64,000 nucleotides of DNA from Alphaproteobacteria bacterium (GTDB lineage Bacteria > Pseudomonadota > Alphaproteobacteria > Rs-D84 > CACZYB01), in the NCBI GenBank assembly GCA_016297965.1, contig JAEDDP010000002.1, positions 76,891 through 140,890 on the forward strand. Reading direction: 5' to 3'. Positions 42,710-51,303 of the stretch are shown here, piece after piece. The first letter of the stretch is position 1. Every line of letters starts with the position of its first letter. A program made the translations under genes and the position numbers. The notes under the pieces are model-generated. The model did no database searches. It had not been told where the DNA came from and was given only the letters and a program-made list of their open reading frames with translations.

Positions 42710-43609
42710 TTATTTTATTTTTTTCAAAAGTCGTTCGTATCTTATTGGTTTTAGGTATTTCCAAAATTCCAAAAGGTTTACAGAATTGTTGTGGGAAAAG
42801 AATATAATTTTTGCTTTTCCGATTAAATCTCGCTTATGAATATATCCAACTTCGTTTAAAAAACGGCTGTCTTCGGACATATCACGATTGTCGCCCATCA
42901 TAAAGAAGTGGTCTTCGGGAACGATGTATTCTTGTGTATTATCGGCAGGTTCGGAATCGCTTATTTCAAGGATTTCAATTTCCTTTCCGTTTGGTAGGGT
43001 TTGTTTGTATTTGTTTAACTCAATGGCTTCGCCTTCAAAATTTTTGCCTTTTTTGTATGCGATGGTGTATTGGTCATCCTTTAAAAGGCGTCCATTAAGG
43101 TATAATTTTTTTGTATCAATTACGGTTAGCACCTGATTATTTATTGTGTTTATAGTAAGGCTGTTGGAGGTGCGGAGTTTGTATGGCAAATTTATTATGT
43201 AAAATTTTTCAACAAATTCACGTTTTAATGGTGTGCCGTTTATGTGTAAAATTCCGTTTTTCATTTGAATTTTATCACCAGGTTTGCCGATAAGACGCTT
43301 TATATAATTGTCGGCATGCCCCTTTATTTTTTTGAAAACGATGACATCGCCGATTTCTGGTTCCGTTTCAAAGATACGGTTTTTTACAAGGGGGAGGGAA
43401 AACGGAAATGATTGGCGGGAATATCCATACGAAAATTTTGATACGAAAAGATGGTCGCCAACAAAAAGATTTGGAATCATAGAATCAGATGGAATATGAA
43501 AAGGTTCAATCATAAAAGTACGAATGATTATTGCAAAAAATCCGGCCCAAAGAATAGCCTTTATCGTGTCGTTAAATTCGTGTTTTATGCGTTTGCTTCT
43601 TTTATTCAT
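42710..43609 (-). CDS. lepB: Signal peptidase I
   Basis: 299 residues. ATG at 43609, 6 nt after AAAGGGAT and overlapping the acpS stop by 8 nt, is chosen over one 7 codons upstream. One membrane anchor (residues 16-33) precedes the catalytic Ser43 in IPSDSMIPNL. The Lys general base region is DNYIKRLIGKPGDKI, and box E is GDNRDMSEDSR. Removes signal peptides from exported proteins, including the many secreted proteins encoded here. Confidence 0.96.
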   Translation of the reverse strand: MNKRSKRIKHEFNDTIKAILWAGFFAIIIRTFMIEPFHIPSDSMIPNLFVGDHLFVSKFSYGYSRQSFPFSLPLVKNRIFETEPEIGDVIVFKKIKGHADNYIKRLIGKPGDKIQMKNGILHINGTPLKREFVEKFYIINLPYKLRTSNSLTINTINNQVLTVIDTKKLYLNGRLLKDDQYTIAYKKGKNFEGEAIELNKYKQTLPNGKEIEILEISDSEPADNTQEYIVPEDHFFMMGDNRDMSEDSRFLNEVGYIHKRDLIGKAKIIFFSHNNSVNLLEFWKYLKPIRYERLLKKIK

Positions 43610-44021
43610 TTTTATCCCTTTCATCTTCAATTATTACAAAAGCAGTTCCGGTTGGATAATCATCAGAAAGGCTTATATAATACCGTAAGTTTTTGTAATT
43701 TTGAAATGTTTTTTCAATATATTTTTGTGTTTCTCCAGTTATATTTATATATGGTTTTCCAAGTTCGTTTGATAAAATTTCAATATCGTGTAGGTTTATG
43801 CCGAACCTGAACCCAGTGCCAAGAGCCTTTACAAATGCCTCTTTCCCTGCAAAAAGTTTGGCAATTTTGGAGGCATAGATTTTTTTATTTTCCCGTTGAT
43901 TTTCGTACCGTTGAAGTTCATAGGGGGAAAAATATTTGTTTAAAAAAAGTGTAGGATGAAGGGATAGGATTTTTTCAATCCTTTGAATTTGAATTATATC
44001 TGTTCCTATACCTACTATCAT
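43602..44021 (-). CDS. acpS: Holo-[acyl-carrier-protein] synthase
   Basis: 139 residues. Transfers 4'-phosphopantetheine from CoA to ACP. Motifs: IVGIGTDIIQIQRIEKI with the magnesium-binding Asp and FAGKEAFVKALGTGFRFGINLHDIEI with the Glu and Lys of the site. Starts directly after the DUF2062 stop and overlaps lepB by 8 nt, so it is embedded in the operon. Confidence 0.96.
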   Translation of the reverse strand: MIVGIGTDIIQIQRIEKILSLHPTLFLNKYFSPYELQRYENQRENKKIYASKIAKLFAGKEAFVKALGTGFRFGINLHDIEILSNELGKPYINITGETQKYIEKTFQNYKNLRYYISLSDDYPTGTAFVIIEDERDKNE

Positions 44022-44561
44022 TTAATTATTCTTGTACTTTTTTAAAAGGTTTAATGTTAAAAAATAAATAATAATTCCAAAAAATATTGCCATAATTGTT
44101 CCGCCAATTAGCATTGGAAGAATTATTGATACTGAATTATTGTATATTATGTTCCAATCAAGGTTTTCAAAGGCGTGAACGATACCTTCAAGTTTTTGTA
44201 AAAATGAGGTGTTGTTGAATGTGTTGTTTGTGAAAAATAATTCACCAAGTTTGTAATTTGCGGTCCAAATAAATGGAAAAGTCAGTGGATTTCCAATCAT
44301 ACTTGAAATAAGGCTTGCCGGAATATTTGCCCGAAATAAAAGGCAAAGCAAAACGGTTAGAATTATTTGAAGTCCGAACAATGGTGTGATTGCTATACCG
44401 AATCCAATTGCACAACCAAGGGCGATTGAATGGTGGCTTGCATTTATTTGAAGAAGTTTTTCAATTATTTGTTTATATGAAGTACAGGTGGCACTTTTTG
44501 ATTGAGGTAAAATGTCATTTGAATTAGTTTGATTTACTTTTTTTTTTGTTTCAAAAAGCAT
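44022..44561 (-). CDS. DUF2062 membrane protein
   Basis: 179 residues from the ATG at 44561 (AAGGA upstream). DUF2062 hallmarks: HHSIALGCAIGFGIAITPLFGLQIIL, LLFRANIPASLISSMIGNPLTFPFIW, and C-terminal hydrophobic segments (IILPMLIGGTIMAIFFGIIIYFL). Three or four membrane helices. The molecular function of the family is undefined; it often accompanies envelope or glycan genes. Starts 1 nt past the DUF2155 stop. Confidence 0.9.
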   Translation of the reverse strand: MLFETKKKVNQTNSNDILPQSKSATCTSYKQIIEKLLQINASHHSIALGCAIGFGIAITPLFGLQIILTVLLCLLFRANIPASLISSMIGNPLTFPFIWTANYKLGELFFTNNTFNNTSFLQKLEGIVHAFENLDWNIIYNNSVSIILPMLIGGTIMAIFFGIIIYFLTLNLLKKYKNN

Positions 44562-44562
44562 T

Positions 44563-45042
44563 TTATTCCTTTGTTTCCTCAACTATATTTTCACTATCGT
44601 TTTCCAATAAAGTTTCAGTTGGAAGTTCAATTTTTGGAAGGTTTGGATCGTTTTTGCATTCCAAAATCCATATATCATAATTTGGATGTTCCATCGCACT
44701 TAAACTTGGGGATGAAGAAAACATCCATCCGGAAAAAATTGTTTTTCCCTGCTTTACAGAATTAAGTTCTTCTTTGAATGAAGTATTTGTTTCGTTGACC
44801 TTTACAAAAACGGAATTTTCCGGTGTTTCATCTTCTGGTCGGGTATAGCAGGCATCAACCTGAATTAAAATGTTTTCAAAAAGTTGGCTTTGCCCAACGG
44901 GGATTTCAATATCTTTTGTCTTTCCGGTTTGTTTGTTAAGGGCGCGAATTACAGCCTTGTTTTGAGGTAGGTTTGTAAATGCAAACGTCGCATTTGATGC
45001 AACAAGTAGCACAGCCAAAGTTGAAATAAAAATATTTTTCAT
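44563..45042 (-). CDS. DUF2155 periplasmic protein
   Basis: 159 residues from the ATG at 45042. Signal peptide MKNIFISTLAVLLVASNATFA. The conserved DUF2155 pattern is clear: AVIRALNKQTGKTKDIEIPVG, ILIQVDACYTRPEDETPENSVF and FSGWMFSSSPSLSAMEHPNYDIWILEC, with two Cys that could pair. The family is largely alphaproteobacterial and usually sits by mlaD, as here. Role unknown, presumably envelope. A Glu-rich tail follows. Confidence 0.92.
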   Translation of the reverse strand: MKNIFISTLAVLLVASNATFAFTNLPQNKAVIRALNKQTGKTKDIEIPVGQSQLFENILIQVDACYTRPEDETPENSVFVKVNETNTSFKEELNSVKQGKTIFSGWMFSSSPSLSAMEHPNYDIWILECKNDPNLPKIELPTETLLENDSENIVEETKE

Positions 45043-45057
45043 TTTATGCCCCAAAAC

Positions 45058-45585
45058 TTAGTTGTTTGAATTTTCCTTAAAAATCAAATCGCCGATAATT
45101 TCTTCTATTGGTTTGAATGGCTCTGATTTAAGTTTTTCGTTTGGTTTTAAAAGTTCAGATGAACTTCCAATTTCAAGCTTTATGTATTTGTTTCCAATCA
45201 AACCATAGGTTGAAATTTTTGCCTTTGTATCAACAGGAAACTTATAACTTGAATCAATAGACATCATCACATCAACGGTAAAATCGTTTGGATTAAGGTT
45301 TGTTTCAATTACGGAACCAACCTTTACACCATTTACAGAAACATCAGAACCACGAGTAAGTCCGCCGATGGATGAGAAATTTGTAAACAAATTGTATCCG
45401 GAAATATTGTTTGTTTTTGCCGTTAAAACACCCCAAATAAGGAAGTATAGGGCAATAAACAATATTGCAAATCCGGCGATTGTTTCAAGTGGATTTTTGT
45501 TTTTAGTAAGGGTTATAAAAAAATCAAAAAAGGATTTTGAAAAATTTTTGTTAAATTTTTTTATATTAAAATTCTTTTTTTCCAT
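45058..45585 (-). CDS. mlaD: MlaD-type MCE protein of lipid transport
   Basis: 175 residues: one N-terminal membrane anchor (residues about 38-55, IAGFAILFIALYFLIWGVL) and one MCE domain (LFTNFSSIGGLTRGSDVSVNGVKVGSV...KISTYGLIGNKYIKLEIGSS). MlaD forms the periplasmic hexameric ring of the MlaFEDB phospholipid transporter that maintains outer-membrane asymmetry. The partners mlaE, mlaF and mlaB are not in the window. Lies 65 nt after rplS and 15 nt before DUF2155. Confidence 0.93.
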   Translation of the reverse strand: MEKKNFNIKKFNKNFSKSFFDFFITLTKNKNPLETIAGFAILFIALYFLIWGVLTAKTNNISGYNLFTNFSSIGGLTRGSDVSVNGVKVGSVIETNLNPNDFTVDVMMSIDSSYKFPVDTKAKISTYGLIGNKYIKLEIGSSSELLKPNEKLKSEPFKPIEEIIGDLIFKENSNN

Positions 45586-45650
45586 TTTATAACCCCTACA
45601 TTTTTTCTATATATCAAAAGTCAAAATATGTCTTTTGCTTTTATATATTA

Positions 45651-46049
45651 TTATTTTGCTTCTGTTTCTTTTTCGTTAGCAACTTTTTGAGTATAGCTAA
45701 GATCTTCTGCAATTCTTGCCTTCTTACCGAACAATGAACGTAAGTAGTAAAGTTTTGCACGTCTTACCTTACCATATTTTACAACTTCTATTTTTGCAAC
45801 ATTTGGAGAGTAAAGTGGGAATACCTTTTCAACACCTTCACCAAATGAAATTTTACGAACAGTAAATGAAGAATTGATACCGTCATTTTTTCTTGCGATA
45901 CAAACACCTTCAAAAATCTGAATTCTTTCGTTCTTTTCTTCCTTAACTTTTGTGTGAACCTTTACAGTATCACCAGCAGTAAAGTTAGGAATTTTGTGTG
46001 TTGATAACTTTTCAATATTTTTCTTTTCAATAAGTTTTAATAAATTCAT
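45651..46049 (-). CDS. rplS: 50S ribosomal protein L19
   Basis: 132 residues. The L19 motif FTAGDTVKVHTKVKEEKNERIQIFEGVCIARK and VEVVKYGKVRRAKLYYLRSLFGKKARI are intact. AAAGG lies before the ATG. Follows trmD, in the conserved rpsP-rimM-trmD-rplS order. The C-terminus has a short acidic tail. Confidence 0.97.
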   Translation of the reverse strand: MNLLKLIEKKNIEKLSTHKIPNFTAGDTVKVHTKVKEEKNERIQIFEGVCIARKNDGINSSFTVRKISFGEGVEKVFPLYSPNVAKIEVVKYGKVRRAKLYYLRSLFGKKARIAEDLSYTQKVANEKETEAK

Positions 46050-46094
46050 TTTTATACCTTTCGTTAATATGTCGTTATTGTACTTTATTGTTTT

Positions 46095-46811
46095 TTAAAA
46101 TTCAATAGCTTTTGTTAGTAAATCAGGTCTGTTTTTCTTTGTTATTTCCAAAGATTTTTCTTTTCTCCAATCCATAATATTTTTATGGTGTCCGGACCGT
46201 AAAACCGCGGGAACTTCTAAACCATTCCAGATTTCTGGTCTTGTGTATTGTGGGTATTCAAGTAAACCATTAAGTGAGGAAGAAAAGCTTTCTTCTTCAA
46301 GTGAGGTATTTGATCCCAAAACATTCGGAAGTAATCTTGTAACACTGTCAATTATAGGAAGTAGGGCATATTCCCCACCGGAAAGGACAAAATCACCAAG
46401 ACTTATTTCCTGTATGTTATAATATTCAATTACACGTTCATCAATACCTTCGTAATGTCCACAAATGAATATTGTTTCAACTTCACTGGCAAGCTTTTCA
46501 GCAATGTGTTGGTTGAAAGTTTTTCCACGTGGAGAAAGGTATATTATGGAACCCTTTGGAGCTTCCTTTGAATAAACACTGTCAATTGCACGACCAAGGA
46601 CATCAGGTTTTATTACCTGACCCGCACCACCACCATAAGGGGCATCGTCAACTGTTTTGTAATTATCAGTTGCAAAATCCCGTATGTTTACAATGTTAAG
46701 CCTTAATATTTCACGTTCCATCGCGCGTTTACAGATTGAATGAGATAATGCTGTAAAAGCCTCAGGGAATAAGGTTAAAATATTAGTCTGCCAACAAGTG
46801 TTCTGAGTCAA
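46095..46811 (-). CDS. trmD: tRNA (guanine-N1-)-methyltransferase
   Basis: 238 residues from a TTG at 46811, with AAGGA 10 nt upstream. A TTG at 46844 is also open, and no ATG fits, because the conserved core NILTLFPEAF starts seven residues in. Forms m1G37 in tRNA. SPOUT/trefoil-knot motifs: DDAPYGGGAGQVIKPDVL, YLSPRGKTFNQHIAEKLA, IFICGHYEGIDERVIEYY and EISLGDFVLSGGEYAL. Overlaps rimM by 29 nt, indicating coupling. The start is less certain than the identity. Confidence 0.93.
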   Translation of the reverse strand: MTQNTCWQTNILTLFPEAFTALSHSICKRAMEREILRLNIVNIRDFATDNYKTVDDAPYGGGAGQVIKPDVLGRAIDSVYSKEAPKGSIIYLSPRGKTFNQHIAEKLASEVETIFICGHYEGIDERVIEYYNIQEISLGDFVLSGGEYALLPIIDSVTRLLPNVLGSNTSLEEESFSSSLNGLLEYPQYTRPEIWNGLEVPAVLRSGHHKNIMDWRKEKSLEITKKNRPDLLTKAIEF

Positions 46812-47289
46812 TTTTAATAAATCCTTGTTCTTTGTTTTGGTCAATTATTGAATATTTGTTGTATGATAAAAGTGCAGTTTTTTCCCTGTTGTTAAGATTT
46901 ATTTCAAGGATGTCGCCGGCACCAAAATTAAGAATATCTTTTACATTTCCGATGATTTCATCATTTTCGTTTTTTACGGAAAATCCAATAAGTTCGGAAA
47001 ATAAAATATCATCTTCATCATCGATAATTGATGATTTTAATGTGTAAATTTCCATTCCCTTTATTGCTTCGGCTTCGTTTCTGTCTTTTATCCCTTCAAT
47101 ATTTGCAATTATTACATCAGACTTTGCCGGACTTTTCAGTTTTACCTTTATTTTCGTGCCATCAGCTTTTAATAATGGGGTGTAGTTGCACAAATCGGAA
47201 GGTATGGTTGTAAAAGATTTTATTTTTACATCCCCCCTTATTCCGTGGGCATTGACTACTTTACCAATTAAAACTTTGTCCGATGTCAT
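46783..47289 (-). CDS. rimM: Ribosome maturation factor RimM
   Basis: 168 residues. N-terminal barrel: LIGKVVNAHGIRGDVKIKSFT; middle IEGIKDRNEAEAIKGMEIYT; C-terminal PRC-like part with VKDILNFGAGDILEINL. Helps assemble the 30S head by binding S19. AAGGG upstream of the ATG. Second gene of the rpsP operon. Confidence 0.95.
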   Translation of the reverse strand: MTSDKVLIGKVVNAHGIRGDVKIKSFTTIPSDLCNYTPLLKADGTKIKVKLKSPAKSDVIIANIEGIKDRNEAEAIKGMEIYTLKSSIIDDEDDILFSELIGFSVKNENDEIIGNVKDILNFGAGDILEINLNNREKTALLSYNKYSIIDQNKEQGFIKIDSEHLLAD

Positions 47290-47312
47290 TTATGACCCTT
47301 TGTTTACAATTA

Positions 47313-47756
47313 TTAAGCAGCAGGAGTTTCTTCGGTTGCAGGAGCAGGTTCTTCTTTTGCTTCAAATTCTGCTTTTGCAGCTTCTTCTGCTTGTCTTTTA
47401 GCTTCTTCGGCAGCAGCTTGCTTTTCAGCCAAAGCCTTTGCTCTTTCTTGTGCTTTTGCCTTTGGCATTGGTTTCTTTGTTTGTTTTGTATTAACAACAT
47501 ATTTGTCTGTAATACCAGCTTCACTTAAAAATCTTGCTACTCTGTCTGATGGTTGAGCGCCTTGTGATAACCAGTATTTGATTCTGTCAACAACTAATGT
47601 TACGCGTTTTTCATCTTCACGTGGAAGCATTGGATTGTATGTTCCAACCTTTTCAATGAAGCTTCCATCACGTGCATTACGGCTGTTTGCAACAACTATA
47701 TGATGAAATGGACGCTTTTTTGTACCTTTTCTTGATAATCTTATTTTTACTGACAT
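47313..47756 (-). CDS. rpsP: 30S ribosomal protein S16 with Ala/Glu-rich tail
   Basis: 147 residues from the ATG at 47756 (AAAGGA upstream; an ATG five codons earlier is part of the leader). The core is S16: MSVKIRLSRKGTKKRPFHHI...RNARDGSFIEKVGTYNPM and DRIKYWLSQGAQPSDRV. Residues about 95-147 form a tail dominated by Lys, Ala, Glu and Gln, ending in Pro/Ala/Glu repeats, longer than in E. coli (82 residues) but similar in type to tails seen in other alphaproteobacteria. First gene of the cluster. Confidence 0.96.
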   Translation of the reverse strand: MSVKIRLSRKGTKKRPFHHIVVANSRNARDGSFIEKVGTYNPMLPREDEKRVTLVVDRIKYWLSQGAQPSDRVARFLSEAGITDKYVVNTKQTKKPMPKAKAQERAKALAEKQAAAEEAKRQAEEAAKAEFEAKEEPAPATEETPAA

Positions 47757-47865
47757 ATTTTTTCCTTTCATTTATTTAATATATAGCAAAAAAACGATAA
47801 AGGATGAAAACTCATCATTTACCGCAGTCTCAATTCCCATATTCATAATAACGGAAATTGTCTGT

Positions 47866-47894
47866 ATCTTAGCATTATCAAATAGATAAGTCAA
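47866..47894 (-). promoter_or_regulatory. Promoter of the rpsP-rimM-trmD-rplS cluster
   Basis: Minus strand: TTGACT (47894-47889), 17 bp, TAAGAT (47871-47866). A leader of about 100 nt precedes rpsP. Confidence 0.6.
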
Positions 47895-47920
47895 GAAAAT
47901 TATTGGATATGACTTTTTAA

Positions 47921-47948
47921 TTGTCTTTACTTTTTTATGGTGTATACT
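47921..47948 (+). promoter_or_regulatory. Promoter for the permease-like gene
   Basis: TTGTCT (47921-47926), 16 bp, TATACT (47943-47948) with extended TG; divergent from the rpsP promoter. Confidence 0.6.
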
Positions 47949-47977
47949 GGCGGTATTGTTTTTATTCGGAGGATGTT

Positions 47978-48823
47978 ATGGATTATTTTGATATTTTAAT
48001 AGACAGTTTTTTTGATACATTGAACCTTGTTCCATTTTTATTTATCGCCTATATTGTCCTTGAATACATAGAACACAAATCCGAAGAAAAAATGTTAGGC
48101 GTCATTCAAAAATCAAAGCGGTTTGGACCGTTTATTGGTGGTGTGCTTGGGTTATTTCCGCATTGTGGGTTTAGTGCCATTGCATCAAGTTTTTATTCAA
48201 CAAGGATTATAACACTTGGGACTTTGTTTGCGGTTTTTCTTTCAACTTCCGATGAAATGTTGCCGATTTTTTTATCCGAAGGTGTTGGTGCAGGTGTGAT
48301 TTTGAAAATACTTTTTATAAAATTTTTGTTGGCGATGGTGTTTGGTTTCCTTATTGATTTTATTTTCAAAACATCACTTCATCGAGAAATAAAAATAAGG
48401 GAATTTTGTACTTGTTCGCATTGTCATTGTGGGGAAGGTGTCCTTTATCCAGCATTGAATCATACGGTGAAAATTTCGGGATGGATTTTTGTTTTTACCT
48501 TTGTTTTAAGTTGCATTATGGAATTTATTGGTGAGGAACATATTGTTTCAATTTTTTCAAATAATGTATACCTTACAAATTTTTTGACGGCGGGAATTGG
48601 ACTTATTCCGAACTGTGCATCGTCGGTTATACTTTCAAAACTTTATATCGGTGGGGTGATAAATTTTTCATCTCTTGTTTGTGGATTGCTTGTTGGTGCG
48701 GGATTGGGTTTGATTGTCTTGTTTAAGATGAATAAAAGTTTACGGGAAAATATATTCATACTTTTGGGATTATATTTTATTGCCGTATTTTCCGGAATTG
48801 TTTTGCAATTTTTGGGCGTTTAA
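47978..48823 (+). CDS. Putative heavy-metal exporter-like permease
   Basis: 281 residues from the ATG at 47978 with GGAGG upstream. About eight to ten hydrophobic segments in two related halves. GVLGLFPHCGFSAIASSFYS in the first half is echoed by GLIPNCASSVILSKLYIGG in the second, each with a Pro-x-Cys motif inside a helix pair. Between them, a hydrophilic loop has CTCSHCHCGEG, four Cys and two His suited to metal binding. The layout resembles the ArsP-2/putative ten-TM metal exporter family. Substrate is not predictable. Stands alone with its own promoter. Confidence 0.7.
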   Translation: MDYFDILIDSFFDTLNLVPFLFIAYIVLEYIEHKSEEKMLGVIQKSKRFGPFIGGVLGLFPHCGFSAIASSFYSTRIITLGTLFAVFLSTSDEMLPIFLSEGVGAGVILKILFIKFLLAMVFGFLIDFIFKTSLHREIKIREFCTCSHCHCGEGVLYPALNHTVKISGWIFVFTFVLSCIMEFIGEEHIVSIFSNNVYLTNFLTAGIGLIPNCASSVILSKLYIGGVINFSSLVCGLLVGAGLGLIVLFKMNKSLRENIFILLGLYFIAVFSGIVLQFLGV

Positions 48824-48827
48824 TAAA

Positions 48828-50198
48828 CTAAAATAAATCGCCCTGAATTGGATTTTGGTTTTCGGTTGTTTCCCTTTTATGTTGGGATTTTGGTTTTGAA
48901 GATACCGTTTGTTTTTCCGTGTAAACATCAACCTTTCCATTTGCAAATTCAATCGTTGCGGATTGTGTGTTTTTAAGGCTTGTTGTGTCGGTTATGATTT
49001 TATTTCCGTTCCAAACAATTGCATATCCACGTTTAAGGACGTTTTTGAAAGAATAACTTTCAAGCATTTTTTCTGAAAAGTTTAACCGGTCGCGAATGGT
49101 ATTTAATTTCGTATTTGTTAAATAATCAAGTCGTGAAGTTTTATCGTCAAGCCGTTGCATTGCATCAGTTATAAATTGCATTGGGCTTTTTATGGCATTA
49201 GCAAAACTTTTTATTTTAAGGTTGAAATTGTCAAACAATCGTAAAATCGTATTGTTTAAAAATGCGGATTTTTCATTTATGTTTGCAAGAAGTTCGGACC
49301 TTACCGGTACGGTCTTTTCCGCTGCACCGGTTGGTGTAGGTGCACGAAGGTCGGATACGTAATCAATAAGTGTTGTATCGGTTTCGTGTCCCACGGCGGA
49401 TATAATCGGAATGGTGGAGGCAAAAACAGCACGGACAACGTTTTCTTCGTTGAATGGCATAAGGTCTTGGACACTTCCTCCACCACGAGCAACGATTATA
49501 ACATCAGGACGATTTGCACCTTTGATTTTATTAAAATTGTTTATAGCAGTTGTTATTTGTTCGTCGGCTCCTTCACCTTGAACGGCAACTGGATACACAA
49601 TTATACGACTTGGAAAACGGTCGGTTATGCGGTGAATAATATCTTGAATTACGGCACCGGTCGGTGATGTTATTACACCAATAGTTTTTGGTAAAAGAGG
49701 TATTGGCTTTTTATGTTCAGGGTTGAAAAGTCCTTCGGCACTAAGCCTTTGTTTGCGTTCTTCAATTATTTTCAAAAGAGCACCAATACCCGCAACGTCA
49801 ACGGTTTCAACGGTGATTTGGTATGATGAACGTCCGGTGTATGCGGTGATTTTTCCGCCGATTATAACCTCCAAACCTTCCTCTAATTTCACATCAATCT
49901 TTGTCCATTTCCAAAGGACACAGTTTAAAATGTAATCCTTTCCACCGAAATTTTCCTTTAAATCAAAATAATATGTGCCGGAAGAATGTCTTTTTAATCC
50001 CTGAATTTCACCCTTTATTTTTATCTTTTTGAATGTTCCTTCAAGTACGGTTTTAAGAAGGATTGAGAATTCCGATACGGAGAAAATTTTTTCTTCGGGT
50101 TGTTGTTGGGTATCGGTGGAGGTCGGTGTGTTGCTTTTATCCATGGTGTGTTCTGATGGTTGAACCTCAGTCAAAATGTCATCAAAAAGATTAGTCAT
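48828..50198 (-). CDS. xseA: Exodeoxyribonuclease VII large subunit
   Basis: 456 residues. N-terminal OB domain after a Ser/Thr/Gln-rich leader (FSVSEFSILLKTVLEGTFKKIKIKGEI...YYFDLKEN), then the catalytic core (GVITSPTGAVIQDIIHRITDRFPSRIIVYPVAVQG, DVIIVARGGGSVQDLMPFNEENV, ISAVGHETDTTLIDYVSDLRAPTPTGAAE). The C-terminus contains the coiled-coil region and VLKRGYAIVWNGNKI. Degrades single-stranded DNA with XseB, which is not seen here. Its ATG overlaps the tsaD stop by 8 nt. Confidence 0.96.
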   Translation of the reverse strand: MTNLFDDILTEVQPSEHTMDKSNTPTSTDTQQQPEEKIFSVSEFSILLKTVLEGTFKKIKIKGEIQGLKRHSSGTYYFDLKENFGGKDYILNCVLWKWTKIDVKLEEGLEVIIGGKITAYTGRSSYQITVETVDVAGIGALLKIIEERKQRLSAEGLFNPEHKKPIPLLPKTIGVITSPTGAVIQDIIHRITDRFPSRIIVYPVAVQGEGADEQITTAINNFNKIKGANRPDVIIVARGGGSVQDLMPFNEENVVRAVFASTIPIISAVGHETDTTLIDYVSDLRAPTPTGAAEKTVPVRSELLANINEKSAFLNNTILRLFDNFNLKIKSFANAIKSPMQFITDAMQRLDDKTSRLDYLTNTKLNTIRDRLNFSEKMLESYSFKNVLKRGYAIVWNGNKIITDTTSLKNTQSATIEFANGKVDVYTEKQTVSSKPKSQHKRETTENQNPIQGDLF

Positions 50199-51219
50199 TT
50201 TTTAACTCCTCCAATGGCCAACGAGGGCGAGGTGTTATTGTGAAATCCGATTTTTTCCCGTGAAGGAAGTTTTGTTCGCCGGCAAAGGCAATCATTACTC
50301 CGTTATCCGAGCAATATTTCGGTTCGGCAACAAAAAGTTTCATTCCATTTTTATTTGCAATGTTGTTAAGGACCGTGCGGATTGCAAAATTTCGTGCGAC
50401 ACCGCCACTTACAACAAGGTGCTTTATATTCAAATTTTTTATTTGTTTGATTGCGGACTTTATCTTTTTTTCAATAATTTCACATACGGCGGATTGAAAG
50501 CTTGCGCATATATCGGCCTTTGTTTCGTTGGTCATATTATCGCCAATTTTTTCAATTGTTTGGCGAACGGCAGTTTTAAGTCCCGAAAATGAAAAGTTAA
50601 GGTCCTTTGAATGTAAAAGGGGGCGTGGAAAATCAAATGCGGTTGGATTTCCGTTTTTTGCGAATGTCTCAATATCCTTTCCTCCCATATAGTCCCAACC
50701 AAGCATTTTTGCAACCTTATCAAAACATTCACCGCAGGCATCATCAATAGTTGTTCCCAAAAGTTCATAATTTCCAACATCATGTACGATAAGGATTTGT
50801 GTGTGTCCGCCACTTGCCAATAATAAAAGATATGGGAATTTTAATTCCGGATTAAAAAACATTGGCATAAGGGAGTGGGCTTCAAGATGGTTTACGGGGA
50901 TGAATGGTTTATTTAATGCAAAGGCAAGTGATTTTGCCATATTTGCTCCAACGATAAGTCCACCAATAAGTCCAGGTCCAACACCGGCACAAAAAACATC
51001 AATATCGGATGCGGAAATTTTTGCATCAACCAATACTTGTTTAAGTAAAACATCCATATATTCAAGGTGTGCGCGTGATGCAATTTCAGGTACAACCCCG
51101 CCATAAATACTGTGTTCCTTATATTGTGTAATAAGTTGGTGTGCCAATATTTCGTGTTTGTCGTTTATTATCGCAATGGCTGTTTCATCACAGCTACTTT
51201 CTATACCTAATGTTATCAT
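50191..51219 (-). CDS. tsaD: tRNA N6-adenosine threonylcarbamoyltransferase
   Basis: 342 residues. Makes t6A37 in ANN-decoding tRNAs with TsaB, TsaC and TsaE. Hallmarks: GIESSCDETAIAI, the His pair in NHLEAHSLMPMF, LLASGGHTQILIV, DDACGECFDKVAKMLG and VSGGVARNFAIR. The ATG at 51219 lacks an evident Shine-Dalgarno; AT-rich sequence precedes it. Coupled to xseA downstream. Confidence 0.97.
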   Translation of the reverse strand: MITLGIESSCDETAIAIINDKHEILAHQLITQYKEHSIYGGVVPEIASRAHLEYMDVLLKQVLVDAKISASDIDVFCAGVGPGLIGGLIVGANMAKSLAFALNKPFIPVNHLEAHSLMPMFFNPELKFPYLLLLASGGHTQILIVHDVGNYELLGTTIDDACGECFDKVAKMLGWDYMGGKDIETFAKNGNPTAFDFPRPLLHSKDLNFSFSGLKTAVRQTIEKIGDNMTNETKADICASFQSAVCEIIEKKIKSAIKQIKNLNIKHLVVSGGVARNFAIRTVLNNIANKNGMKLFVAEPKYCSDNGVMIAFAGEQNFLHGKKSDFTITPRPRWPLEELKND

Positions 51220-51303
51220 TTTTTTATTTGCATTTTTTTGTATTTTTTAATATGCTTTTCATTATAGAAGTTTTTTTTATGTTTGAAAAGGAGAAAGTTA
51301 AAA

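Noticed and set aside
47283..47528. Plus-strand hydrophobic Cys/Phe-rich frame opposite rpsP
   Set aside because: It is the complement of the Ala/Glu/Lys-rich S16 tail, lacks RBS and promoter, and its composition follows from the antisense codons.
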